A DNA stretch of 64,000 nucleotides from contig NC_087246.1 in NCBI RefSeq assembly GCF_037042905.1, positions 37,318,001 to 37,382,000 on the forward strand, in the 5' to 3' direction. Shown in pieces: positions 24,701 through 35,719 of the stretch; the first letter of the stretch is position 1, and each line of letters opens with the position of its first letter. The DNA comes from Lytechinus pictus. Its lineage: Eukaryota > Echinodermata > Echinoidea > Temnopleuroida > Toxopneustidae. The position numbers were made by a program, and so were the translations under genes. Under the pieces are notes generated by a model. It was not told the origin of the DNA, made no database searches, and saw only the letters and a program-made list of their open reading frames with translations.

Positions 24701-26451
24701 GTTGGTTCTGGTTCACTTTCTCCTTCTGCTGTTGGTTCTGGTTCACTTTCTCCTTCTGCAGTTGGTTTGGGTTCACTTTCTCCTTCTGCAGTTGGTTCGG
24801 GTTCGCTTTCTCCTTCTGCTGTTGGTTCAGGCTCACTTTCTCCTTCTGCAGTTGGTTCGGGTTCGCTTTCTCCTTCTGCAGTTGGTTCAGGTTCGCTTTC
24901 TCCTTCTGCAGTTGGTTCAGGTTCGCTTTCTCCTTCTGCAGTTGGTTCAGGTTCACTTTCTCCTTCTGCTGTTGGTTCTGGCTCACTTTCTCCTTCTGCA
25001 GTTGGTTCTGGTTCACTTTCTCCGTCTGCTGTTGGTTCTGGTTCACTTTCTCCTTCTGCAGTTGGTTCGGGCTCACTTTCTCCTTCTGCAGTTGGTTCGG
25101 GCTCACTTTCTCCTTCTGCATTTGGTTCTGGTTCACTTTCTCCTTCTGCAGTTGGTTCGGGCTCACTTTCCCCTTCTGCCGTTGGTTCGGGCTCACTTTC
25201 TCCTACTGCTGTTGGTTCGGGCTCACTTTCTCCTTCTGCTGTTGGTTCGGGCTCACTTTTCCCTTCTGCCGTTGGTTCTGGTTCACTTTCCCCTTCTGCC
25301 GTTGGTTCTGGTTCACTCTCCCCTTCTGCTGTTGGTTCTGGTTCACTTTCCCCTTCTGCAGTTGGTTCTGGTTCACTTTCTCCTTCTGCAGTTGGTTCGG
25401 GCTCACTTTCTCCTTCTGCTGTTGGTTCTGGTTCACTTTCTCCTTCTGCAGTTGGTTTGGGTTCACTTTCTCCTTCTGCAGTTGGTTCGGGTTCGCTTTC
25501 TCCTTCTGCTGTTGGTTCAGGCTCACTTTTTCCTTCTGCAGTTGGTTCGGGTTCGCTTTCTCCTTCTGCAGTTGGTTTAGGTTCGCTTTCTCCTTCTGCA
25601 GTTGGTTCAGGTTCGCTTTCTCCTTCTGCAGTTGGTTCAGGTTCACTTTCTCCTTCTGCTGTTGGTTCTGGCTCACTTTCTCCTTCTGCAGTTGGTTCTG
25701 GTTCACTTTCTCCGTCTGCTGTTGGTTCTGGTTCACTTTCTCCTTCTGCAGTTGGTTCGGGCTCACTTTCTCCTTCTGCAGTTGGTTCTGGTTCACTTTC
25801 TCCTTCTGCGGTTGGTTCGGGCTCACTTTCCCCTTCTGCCGTTGGTTCGGGCTCACTTTCTCCTACTGCTGTTGGTTCGGGCTCACTTTCTCCTTCTGCT
25901 GTTGGTTCGGGCTCACTTTCCCCTTCTGCCGTTGGTTCGGGCTCACTTTCTCCTTCTCCTGTTGGTTCTGGTTCACTTTCTCCTTCTGCAGTTGGTTCAG
26001 GTTCACTTTCTCCTTCTGCAGTTGGTTCTGGTTCACTTTCTCCGTCTGCTGTTGGTTCTGGTTCACTTTCTCCTTCTGCAGTTGGTTCGGGCTCACTTTC
26101 TCCTTCTGCTGTTGGTTCTGGTTCGCTTTCTCCTTCTGCAGTTGGTTCTGGTTCACTTTCCCATTCTGCTGTTGGTTCCGGAGTTCCTCCCGATCTTTTC
26201 TCTCGAATCAAATGCAGGTTTTGAAGTTCACCTTTTCTTTCATTCTCATTTATATGTTTCCAACCGGTGAACCTTGTTATCAAATGTGAAACAATGCTGC
26301 TGTGTACATCATGTTCTTTATTTCTTATTTTTCCTGTGCCCTCTGCCTCTGTTGTCATTTTCTCTGCAGACTCCAGTGAATGAGTCTGAACTGAAAAAAT
26401 GACTGCGAAAATCAAGATTGAACCTGTTGTTTGAGTGAAATTCATTTCCAT
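21290..26451 (-). CDS. PRRT3/PRRT4-like seven-helix membrane protein with 75-unit acidic repeat
   Basis: Coding exons are 26451-23256 and 21771-21290, about 1225 residues. Residues 1-25 form a signal peptide ([13 protein letters not shown] core). REKR at 83-86 fits a furin site. Residues about 91-843 are some 75 tandem copies of the decapeptide [10 protein letters not shown], strongly acidic and proline- and threonine-containing. After a short linker with an N-S-T sequon (854-856), [18 protein letters not shown] opens the membrane domain. It has five hydrophobic helices in exon 1 (about 886-1045) and two in exon 2, ending with [20 protein letters not shown] and a basic cytoplasmic tail. The HIYG and WWAFQ..LRLEE motifs resemble the C-terminal domain of vertebrate PRRT3/PRRT4, whose biochemical role is poorly known. 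By inference it sits at the cell surface with a long, negatively charged, possibly O-glycosylated stalk. The protein reads through all repeats without a stop, which argues for selection. Family assignment is from motif memory. Confidence 0.8.
21772..23255 (-). other. GC-AG intron of PRRT-like gene
   Basis: The donor reads CAAG|GCGAGT on the - strand, the acceptor TTTTTCATACAG. It contains an AAC/AAT microsatellite (about 21782-21822), a T-rich tract at about 21920-21955 and the MITE at 22860-23165. Confidence 0.7.
22860..23165. mobile_element. MITE with TTGGGTAAA arms and TA microsatellite
   Basis: The left end is CACTCTCAAAACAGTTTACC, the right end GGTAAATTTTTACTC...TTGAGTG, with a TA-rich array at about 23036-23128. 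It is related to the elements at 20807 and 60969. Confidence 0.6.
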
Positions 26452-26583
26452 TACTTCATCGCCAGCTACCAGTATTCTTGTGTATGGTTTGAGTAGATGA
26501 AACGTTTTTCACTTCACACGAGTACGGTTGTGTTTGAGCTCCTCCAGTTCTGTTCGAAATCCTTCATTGTCGTTGCTCGAGGT
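23256..26583 (-). CDS. Exon of PRRT-like gene holding signal peptide, repeats and five helices
   Basis: Coding runs 26451-23256. An acceptor-like CATATTCTTTTCAG at 26597-26584 suggests the exon starts at 26583 with a 132-base 5' untranslated part and an upstream noncoding exon elsewhere. A second in-frame ATG two codons in (MNFTQ) is an alternative start. The coding end is set by the GC donor, since the open frame continues 20 codons into the intron before a stop. Confidence 0.75.
23920..26180 (-). repeat. 30-bp coding minisatellite, about 75 units
   Basis: Unit on the + strand: TTCACTTTCTCCTTCTGC then AGTTGGTTCTGG. All copies are 30 bp, so the frame is never broken. Variation sits mainly at third codon positions (GCA/GCT/GCC for alanine, TCC/CCC, TCG/TCA/TCT). 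A 23-unit block is duplicated: 24751-25260 recurs at about 25441-25920. Confidence 0.95.
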
Positions 26584-27004
26584 CTGAAAAGAATATGAAA
26601 AGAAAACAAATCATTCAACGTATTTATAATTCTAAGTAAACAATTTTGAATGATAATTTATGGTATCAGTTCCTCATATACAACGGATTGTCAGCAAAAG
26701 AGATTCATTTTTTTCTTTCGCTCAGAAATTCTGGGCAAATGCAATATAATTATAAAATTATAGATTGATTAAATACAACGTGAAAATTTGAAATGTTATA
26801 AAGTCAGAAAAGGTTCCCACTTGATACAATTCCAAAACATATATATATATATACTATCGATCTTACTTATATTTCCAAGGTATTTCAAAATGACAAAAAC
26901 AACAAAATCTGTTTGAGATGAGAAGATATCAAAGTATCCATGAAGATTTGAAACACAAAATAAATTTGCTAACAATAAAAATGAATGACAATTTTTCCCT
27001 GAAA
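26584..27004 (-). other. Intron or upstream flank of PRRT-like gene
   Basis: AT-rich, with a short TA tract at about 26840-26853. No coding signal. Confidence 0.4.
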
Positions 27005-28219
27005 CTGTGGCGTAACCAAAGGGAGGGGGCACGTGCCCCCCCCCACCGGCTAGCGAAAATGGGGGGAAAGGAGAAAAATAGGGAGAAAGAAAGGGAAACG
27101 TATTGGGGGAAGAAAAATGAATTATTGTATATTATATCATATTATACATATTATATTATATTATAGAAGAAATATTTGTTAATAACTTTATGAAACATAA
27201 TTTGTTTAGGTTCTATATGTGTTAATCACTCCTGTTGCTCGCATTTTCTGGTTAATGAGATGAATAATCCTGTTAAAGGGGATTAAATAATACTAAAACA
27301 TCCCATCTTCAGTCAGTATACACTACATATATTTCCTCGCGATTCGATCTTTTATTATTTAATGTAGTGACATATGCTTTTTTTTATGACTTCTTAAAGT
27401 GATTGCCCCCTTTAAAGATCTGAATATAAAATATTTCCAGTCAGTGCTTAAGTTCGCATCATTGGATTGAGATATGTCTGCTCTTCATGAATTCCTAAAA
27501 AACAGCCCATAAAATGTTCCTTTTTTCTGGTCTGAATATCATTTTTTTTCAGCTCGCGCTTCGCGCTCGCATCGTTTTGTTAGTGAAATACGTATGGTCT
27601 CAATGAATAGACAAACAGGCCTTGAATGCCCCTCTTCGGGTCTGATTACAAAAAAATGCTTATAATATCCCTTTTTAAGGTTTGAATATAAAAAAAAACC
27701 TTAGTTCGCGCTTCGCACACGCAGTATTTGATTATATAGTGATGTTCAAAGTTACAGTGGCTACAAAAAGCGCTTCATGTGTTTAGGTGTAATTCTGAAA
27801 AATAATCAGCTCGCGCTTGGTGCTCGCATTAGATGACTATGGTGAGATATGTAAGCTCTTCATGAATTCCTAAAAACTATCCTTAAAATAACATTGTTTG
27901 GGGTCACTATATAAAAAAATTCAGCTCGTGCTTCGCGCTCACATTGTTTGTTTAGTGAGACAGGTATACGTATCATTACAAAAAATTACTTATAATTACC
28001 TTTTTAGGTCTGAATATCAACAATTTTAAGCTCCCGCTACGCGCTCGCGTTATTTGATCACAGTGCGATACATATCCTTTAACGGCACAGTCCTTAAAAT
28101 ATCTCTATTAGCATGATTAGGTTAATATACCTGGCTATTAAGCGCGCTTCGCGCGCCAACTAATTAACTCAAATTTGTTGCTGGTGCCCCCCTATGCCGT
28201 GACCCACGGTACGCCACTG
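27005..28219. mobile_element. Complete hAT-like non-autonomous element with internal minisatellite
   Basis: Ends CTGTGGCGTAACC and GGTACGCCACTG form inverted termini of CAGTGGCGTA type. Flanking octamers CCCTGAAA (26997-27004) and TCCTGATA (28220-28227) agree at six of eight bases. Inside are imperfect units of about 120 bp with CTCGCGCTTCGCGCTCGC (near 27551). No transposase frame. Confidence 0.7.
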
Positions 28220-29430
28220 TCCTGATATTTCAGCGATCAGTTCACATTAATTTTCCCGAGTCAATTCTGAATCTTCTTAAAAGAAAACCATACCCGTAAA
28301 ATCTTCTTCATTTTTTTTTTGTTGCTCAAAAACTCAGCAATCAGATTATATGAATTATAATTATGTGAGAATGAAATGCGTAAAGAGTTTAACTAATTTT
28401 CCAAGACCTTTCTACAATTAACGAGATAACGAATGTGATCCGTATTGAAGTGGCAGAAGTGGCCAAATTTACCTTTATGATGAAGTTGCATTGTCAGGAT
28501 TGTGCTAAATGAATCTAAATTTGCAAGATTGATGCGTCTTGCAATTGTATTGTTAAGGCAAAAAATGCCTGAAATAAAATTCGTAAGTGGGATATGAATA
28601 TAAATATTGAGGAAATTGAAGTGGTATGATTATAGCATAATTTGTGTGACATGAACCACCTTTATTTCTCGTATTATTTACCGCCAATGGTTGGCCTCCC
28701 GGTTGAACTGACATAAATGGAAAGAGAGATAGAGAGTTTGGCGTGTTGGCTGATTATAACTCAATTTATTTCGAATTAAGTGATAATGTGACGTACACTT
28801 CGCACCAACACGCAGGCTAACGGGTTCCGTATCCCAGTAAAAGAATTATCCTGATTGTTTATTCAATGAACCGTATGGCATTTCAGCATCGATTGCTTAA
28901 CATTTTCATATCATGCCGAACCAGGCAATTTGAGGAAAATTTCAAATGCCCAAATGATTATGATCTCCGTGAATCGACCACGCGAATGGTAAAGCTATAT
29001 ACAACCATGTTTATTAACGATAAATGATAGAAAGGACATTTTTAAAATAACAATATTGCATTTTTAAAATAAACGATAATATTTGGGAAATCGAAGAGGA
29101 AATAATTGTTCCACGAGCTTAATTGATAATCGGAAGATATTGTTCACCCCTTAAATCAAATAATGCATCTATTATAGCTCTTAAATTGCAAATAAAACAA
29201 AATGTTTTAAAGCCTTATCATCCAATTAATCAAAAAGATTCAATTCTCACAATAAGTTTGATCTTCCATTGATGAGAATTCTATTAAAAAAAAAACACGA
29301 TACAAACACTGATAATAGGTACTTTCAAATAAGTCGAAAATTACTACGACTAATATTCTTTCTTTTTTGGATAGTGGGAAACGTTTGAAAGCTTTAACAA
29401 GTGGAATGCCTCTGGCCGTCTCACCTGCAT
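28220..29430. other. No gene seen
   Basis: AT-rich sequence, no recognised repeat or frame. Confidence 0.4.
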
Positions 29431-30352
29431 CACGCGATTCAATATAGCAGCAGTGCTGATTTTGAAAACTACTATAACTCGCACAAGATGTTCAGTGATA
29501 CTTGGTTACCCTTATTTCCACGTTTTATGAACTAGACCAATACACTTATAGAGATATGATGGCAATTCAACAAATACCCCCAACGTGGCCAAAGTTCTTT
29601 GACCTTACATGACCTTTGACCTTGATCATGTGACCTGAAACTCGCACAGGATGTTCAGTGATACTTGATTACTATTATGTCCAAGTTTTATGAACTAGAC
29701 CAACACACTTTCAAATTTATGGCTGTAATTCAACAAATACCCCAATTTGGCCAAAGTTCATTGACCCTAAATGAACTTTGACCTTAATCATGTGACCTGA
29801 AACTTGCACAGGATGTTCAGTAATACTTGATTACTATTATGTCCAAGTTTCATGAATCAGATCCATAAACTTTCAAAGTTATGATGGTAATTCAACAGAT
29901 ACCCCCAATTCGGCCAAAGTTCATTGACCCTAAATGACCTTTGACCTTGGTCATGTGATGTGAAACTCATGCAGGATGTTCAGTGATACTTGATTAACCT
30001 TATGTATAAGTTTCATGAACTAGGTCCATATATTTTCTAAGTTATGCTGTCATTTCAAAAACTTAACCTCAGGTTAAGATTTTGATGTTGATTCCCCCAA
30101 CATGGTCTAAGTTCATTGACCCTAAATGACCTTTGACCTTGGTCATGTGATATGAAACTCAGGCAGGATGTTCAGTAATACTTGATTAACCTTATGGCCA
30201 AGTTTCATGAACTAGGTCCATATACTTTCTAAGTTATGCTGTCATTTCAAAAACTTAACCTCAGGTTAAGATTTGGTGTTGACGCCGCCGTCGCCGTCGC
30301 CGTCGCCGTCGGAAAAGCGGCGCCTATAGTCTCACTCTGCTATGCAGGTGAG
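29430..30352. repeat. Minisatellite of about 170-190 bp units with DR1 motifs
   Basis: Units share GGCCAAAGTTC, ATGACCTTTGACCTT, CATGTGA, GAAACTC, CAGGATGTTCAGT and ATACTTGATTA. TGACCTTTGACCT is exact at 29610-29622, 29935-29947 and 30127-30139, with one change at 29772-29784. The array ends in GCCGTC hexamers (30283-30310) and CGGCGCCTATAGTCTCACTC. Confidence 0.85.
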
Positions 30353-31787
30353 ACAAAAATACCACCTTTAAGTTGCCTTTGTCTCATCTCCCCCACCCCA
30401 CCCCCCTCTCTCTCTCTCTTCTGTCCCTCTTAAAACAAACTCCCTTTTTAATGGAATATGTCTTCCAACCAGTTGACATCTAAAAATCATTCCATTCCAC
30501 ATCTGTTAATTTTTAAATTTGAAATATAGAATGATGTTATTGTCCTTGAATCCAATATTCGGATTCTTTTTTGTAGGAGTAACATGCCCAAACTGGACTA
30601 CTATATTTGATAAAGGTACATCACTTATCTTATAATCAAATCAAGACCTCTGACTTTACATAAAGACGCCTTGGAGAGATATCTGACCGATATATACCTT
30701 TATCACCGGAAACACTTAAATATATTTGTTAATCCAATAACAGTAAATTTACTCGTAACCTGATTTTGCAAACTGAATTATTGATTAAATGGGTGGTAAA
30801 TTTTGCGAAAAAGGTGTAATGCCAATGGGATAGCATCCATCTTTTAAATATGAAAATGCGGAGCACTTTGGGTCTGTCTTTGATCTCTTATTCTTGTAAA
30901 AGAAAAATAAGGGCAAGCGATTTGTGATAATGATTGGTATACAAACCTTTTTCAGACTAAAATGTAGCGTATTTTACTCAATCAGTATGTGACGTAATGG
31001 ACTCTGCTTTTGCATTTTACCAATGTTGTGCTTATATACGTTTCTTGAAATTAAGCGAAAGTCTAAAATACCGTATCATTTACATGATCCATTAATGAAG
31101 AAATTTTTATTTCTCTATTAATTAAAATAAATTCTATTTGTGGTAGACGCGACCTTCATACTACAATATTTCGTGGAGTAATATTAAATGGTTATTTTTT
31201 TTCTTCTAAAAGTGGATTTCGATATAATCTGTATACCAAAGAGCACATGAAATATTTTTGCCAGTAATATACATCGATCATGGTTTAAAAAAAAGTTTAG
31301 GTGGTTAATTTTTTTCTACTCTAAATGAAGATCATCCTACTTGGAATGAAAACAGTTAATGAAAGGATCGTTAGCATTTCCGAAGGAAATTGGGTCAGCG
31401 ATATTCCTCCAAACGGTGTTTTCAGATCATCCCTCGCCAGGCAGTTTTCGGAAACAAATTAACATGTCAACGATCCTTCCACATGATAATTGGAATGAGG
31501 GAATCTCTGGGAAAATTACCATTTGCTCGACCTCATTTTTTTTTACAAATTCTTTTGTTAGTCATACATGTATCTGCAGAGGTGACCTCTCAACATCGTG
31601 ATAATTTTGAAGTGCAATACTTCAACATGTTTAGAATATGAACATATACTTCGCTAAGAAACTTGTTCATTATTTTGCGGATCGGGAGTTAAATAATCTA
31701 CAGGTATATCTACATCACAGGCATAATAATGGTGAATCCTTAGTTAATCCAATTATTTCCCATGTGTATACATGTATTAATCCTACA
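30353..31787. other. No gene seen
   Basis: It contains a C/CT-rich tract at about 30390-30420. The rest is AT-rich with no supported frame. Confidence 0.4.
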
Positions 31788-32012
31788 CACTTAAAATGTT
31801 GGGCGACATACTGTCGACTGTGTTGGGTAATGTATGTTGGTAAATATACATATATATTGTCACTGGGCAATTATTATCAAATTGAGCAAATTTATTACCC
31901 AATTATTAGTTTTTATTACCCAATTTGGGCAGATTTTTTACCAATAGTTGTGTGGATAGTATGTTGCACAGGGTTGGTTAAAAGTTGGGCATATTTGCTT
32001 ATTTTAAGAGTG
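31788..32012. mobile_element. MITE with CACTTAAAATGTTGGGC ends
   Basis: CACTTAAAATGTTGGGC at the left and ATTTTAAGAGTG at the right, with GTTGGGTAAT and ATTACCCAAT pairs inside. It is a distant relative of the 196-bp palindromic MITEs. The open frame crossing it is incidental. Confidence 0.6.
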
Positions 32013-32111
32013 TATAGATTGCGCTCACGATTTATCCCTATTCTTTCTTTTTATTTTTATACATTCTCTTTGTTAGCCGAGCTATTTTCGAAATCGGATT
32101 CATTCCAGAAC

Positions 32112-32298
32112 CATGGCCGTACGCAGAAAAATTTCCCGGGGGGCAAGACTTGTAAAAAATTTCAAAGAAACTCAAAAGCGAGGGAACGAAGCGACCGAGC
32201 CCCACTTTTAGTGATTGTTATGAAAAAAAAATGTAGGTTTCCAAATTTTCTGGGGGAGGGGCAACTGCCCCCCCCCCCCATCACTGCGTACGGCCATG
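32112..32298. mobile_element. MITE with perfect 15-bp termini
   Basis: CATGGCCGTACGCAG (32112-32126) and its exact reverse complement (32284-32298) bound a 187-bp element with G/C runs. It also holds an AAGCGAGGGAACGAAGC motif. Flanking octamers TCCAGAAC and TTAAGAAC agree at six bases. Confidence 0.7.
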
Positions 32299-32679
32299 TT
32301 AAGAACATAAACTTTATTATAAAATGTTAATTGGAGAGACAGGTGAACAATCGATGAATCGAGATACAAAAATTCAATCTTGTATTTTCACAATTAGAGA
32401 ATTTGCTTTATCAGCTTCTCTATCAATTCTGAGCTTATGTTCACGGTCACACGATCTTTTCTTTAAAGAAATAATATCGCTTTGAACTGTTTAGAATGAT
32501 GATCACATATACCCTCCTCTATCAAACCGATTAATAATAGGATAATTTCCTATGTCCTTGAGTACTGCGATGAATCGTTGTATGACATCGGCAAGACATC
32601 GTATTCATGGACTTCTTTTATCTTCGTATTCTTGCCAACTTCGTAGAATATCATAGTTTACACCTGCTATCTCTCCTAA

Positions 32680-32945
32680 TCATTGGCGTAATCAGACAAA
32701 AATTTTGAGGGGGCCAGATATGGCGTATATCGGGCAAAATTCATAACAAGTTACGAGTGAGCGAGCGACCAACATTTTTATATTTTAATTACATAAATCC
32801 ACATTTGTGATAGATTTTAACATAATATTTAGAAAATAACATAAAATTTCACCTTTCTCTCTTTCTTTTTCTCTGTTTTTTTTTGCCTCGGTCGTGATTT
32901 ATTCTATTGTTTTTATCATCATTTTTTTTGGGGGGACATACTTAA
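32680..32945. repeat. Fragment of a GGCGTAATC-ended repeat
   Basis: ATTGGCGTAATCAGAC, GAGGGGGCCAG and GTGAGCGAGCGACC are typical of the hAT-like low-copy elements in this window. The other end is not clear. Confidence 0.35.
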
Positions 32946-33449
32946 TTTACAGATTATTAAGACACGATTTGGCAAATGTAAGGAAAAATCGATATTTCAT
33001 AATATGATTTGAAAAGCTCGGAAGTTGTATTGATGGTTAACGTGTAGACTATTTTTGACGCTTATTCGGTTAGACTATATACTTAACCTGGTTTTCAGGC
33101 GGAATTAGGTGGACATGAATACAAAATAAACACATTATTAAATTTCCAAACAACGAGACTGAAAAGAGATGCGTTGTGTAATACGAAAGCAATTTTTCAT
33201 CCTTTTGTATTTCTTGACATAATTTTAAAACCCCTATTCCTTGTATTTCTGTACATGATCACTCAAACAACCCAAATCCTGCATGCATTTCTCCCCCTTA
33301 GCTTTAGCCGCGTATTTGCAATGCACAGTGATGCAATAATTTATAGGCACTCTGGATATTGGTGTTTTTTCATATGGAATGCCATCCCTTTCAATATTGA
33401 CAATCAAATCAAAATCGGAATACTAATGTCTCACTATCAGAAATCAGTG
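32946..33449. other. No gene seen
   Basis: AT-rich. The 94-codon open frame at 33174-33458 shows no domain. Confidence 0.35.
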
Positions 33450-34440
33450 GTCGTATGATTGAACAATTCATCAATTTTATGATAGAAAAGTTCCAAATTG
33501 TTTATTGCCTTTGTTATCATTTGTATTATTTGCAGATGACAAACATTTTTTTTCACATATTAGTTTAGAAACTGTAGTAGATACAATTAATCGTGAATCG
33601 TGAATTTTTTAGGTATTACAACAGATAAATTTAAATTGGAACGAACACATACGTTGCATATATACTAGTATCTCGAGAAACGTCGGTGTACTTTACTAAA
33701 TGAAAAACACTATTCCACAAACTACCTTTGTTACACTATACAATTCATTAATTTTCCCCTACATATCGTACTGCAATGTAGATTGGGCAACCTGTGCAAA
33801 AACGAAAATTAATACAATATATTTATTACAGAAAAAAGCTATTCGAGTTTGTATTGATTCGCGGTATTTAGCACACACAGACCCATTATTCCATAAACTA
33901 AAGACTATAACAGTATTTGACATAAATTCACTTCAAAGTTTACTGCTGATGTTCAAGTACGTAAATAACATGCATGCTTCCACCTTCATTCCACAATTTT
34001 TATATATTGAACACATCTATTAATTCATACCCTACACGGAACTCTTCAAATTTTAACTTAATCAACCCCAAATTGCTCATTGCACAGATATCCATAAGAC
34101 ACCATGGTCCCGATTTATGGAACTCTCTACCAGAGTCTATCAAAAAAAAAAAAAGTTCATCTCTTTACTCATTCAAGGCAAATGTTTCCTTCATAAGATT
34201 TTACTGCGCTGATGGCGTGATTCGGAGCAGACTGAGTTTGGAGAAGATATAATAAGGTTTGGTGATATCGAACAGCCCTATCCTTGTTTGAACAGTACTA
34301 CGAGAGTCAAAGAGTAAAGATACTTAAATTGAAGGTTTATGAAAGTTTGCATGATATACTTAATCAAACATGAAAATTGACTGACTGATTAATTGACTGA
34401 TTGATTTATTTATTGATTGATTGACTGATTGATAGATAGA
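33450..34440 (+). mobile_element. Decayed LINE, 3' part of reverse-transcriptase ORF
   Basis: A FADD-box remnant (ADDKHFFSHISLETVVDTIN, about 33533-33590) is followed by LYNSLIFPYISYCNVDWA, KKAIRVC...AHTDPLFHKL (33700-34023) and, in another frame, YPTRNSSNFN...HGPDLWNSLPESIK (to about 34250). This order is the C-terminal half of a jockey/CR1-type polymerase. Several frameshifts break it. A (GATT)n tail at about 34375-34445 marks the 3' end. Confidence 0.75.
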
Positions 34441-34674
34441 TCGATTTATTATAGGCCTACTGAAATAACTACAACGAAATGAATTAAAATATATATCTTT
34501 CATACATGTTCTCATCTTGATATCATCTATTCATCATACAGGATGAATGAATAGGTCATCCCCAAGTCCTAATATTCCTTATTCCTAATACAGATTTACT
34601 CCAGTGGCTCAACGTGAATAAATATAATTTGCACTTCTTGAATAGATAACAAACAGCTGAACCTGACTACACAT

Positions 34675-34910
34675 CACTGTAAAAACTGAGGTGTTAAAAC
34701 TGACACCAGTTGGTGTTAATAGAGGACCACACCCTGAGGTGTTAAAATTACACCCTAGGGATTGAACACCAAAGGGTGTTGATGTGACAACCAAAGGTGT
34801 TGTAATAACACATGTAGGTGTTAAACTAACACTGTCAATTTAACACCGGTGTAAAATAACTGGTGTGGTCCTCTATGTACACCGGTTAACACCACAGTTT
34901 TTTTCTGTGT
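34675..34910. mobile_element. GGTGTTAAA-rich palindromic MITE
   Basis: CACTGTAAAAACTGAGGTG at the left and CACCACAGTTTTTTTCTGTG at the right are inverted. GAGGACCACACC and GGTGTGGTCCTC pair inside. GGTGTTAA or its complement recurs about every 20-30 bases. Confidence 0.65.
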
Positions 34911-35130
34911 ACTTAATACAAAACTTGGATGGAGAGGTTCCCTGATGTGTAATATGAAAAAATGCTCATATCTTTGTGATTATTGAACCATATCACATAA
35001 AATTTCATCCATGCAGTTGTAAAAAAAATGAATTGTAGTTTACGGGTATAAAAACAGAAAAAATATTATGTTGTCATTTTTGGTACTTTATCCATCTAGA
35101 GTGCTATCAACATTTTTGTGGGACACGCTG
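34911..35130. other. Unclassified repeat-like sequence
   Basis: AT-rich sequence ending in TGTGGGACACGCTG, a motif of Tc1-like ends. No gene. Confidence 0.3.
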
Positions 35131-35133
35131 TAT

Positions 35134-35434
35134 ACAGTGCGTCTAAAAAAAACTATACACTTTTGAAATGGCTGCCGAATAAAAAAAAATATATGACTTT
35201 TGGCGAAAACACTTTGGATGGCTAATTCCGGCCCAGCCTAATTTTCATACCCTTTGTTTCAGTGGGCAGTGCTCGCTCAAGCATGCATAATTTTCCAACT
35301 TTTTGACGTCATTTGAAAGTTTATTTTCTAGGCTTTCCATATATATAAGTCTTCCCCCCCCCCCAAAGTGATATATTTTTTTTATATAGCAGCCATTTCA
35401 AAAGTGTATATTTTTTTTGGGGGACGCACTGTTT
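35134..35434. mobile_element. Tc1/mariner-type MITE
   Basis: TACAGTGCGTCTAAAAAAAA at the left and TTTTTTTTGGGGGACGCACTG at the right are inverted, continuing into TATACACTTTTGAAATGGCTGC and its complement. TA-rich flanks (GTATACAG, CTGTTTAC) fit TA targeting. Confidence 0.65.
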
Positions 35435-35558
35435 ACGAATAGTCCAGTAGATATGTGAAAAAGATGCTCGAATCTGGCAGAGAGTGTGAAATTTGGCACA
35501 CAGGGGTATTTTTGGGCGCTGATTTAAAAAATTGCCGGCCCCAAACGATTTGACCATC

Positions 35559-35719
35559 GGGGGAGCGTTTCATCAATATTTTCATCCGACAAGTTGTCAG
35601 ATCTGACATCTTTCCATGATTTTGATTGGCTGAGAGGCACTGTTCCTATGGTAACTGTCGGATAAAATGGGACTTGTCAGATAAAACGTCCGACAAGTCC
35701 TTTCATGAAATGCCCCCCG
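35559..35719. mobile_element. MITE with GGGAGCGTTTCATC termini, copy 2, inside the foldback arm
   Basis: GGGAGCGTTTCATCAATATT at the left, TTTCATGAAATGCCCCCC at the right. It splits one foldback monomer: GACCATCGG before and GGGTCTGCCGCC after. The uninterrupted GACCATCGGGTCGGCCGCC occurs in reverse near 40877. Confidence 0.75.

Noticed and set aside
24000-26160. Regular repeats resembling a CRISPR array
   Set aside because: Units are contiguous with no unique spacers, they are coding, and the genome is eukaryotic.
23886-26289. Very long open frames (up to 790 codons) on the + strand and in other - strand frames across the repeat
   Set aside because: A 30-bp unit without stops keeps every frame open. 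Only the - strand frame with signal peptide and membrane domain has meaning outside the array.
31638-32330. 230-codon open frame
   Set aside because: It runs across two MITEs and the spacer between them, with low-complexity composition and no domain.
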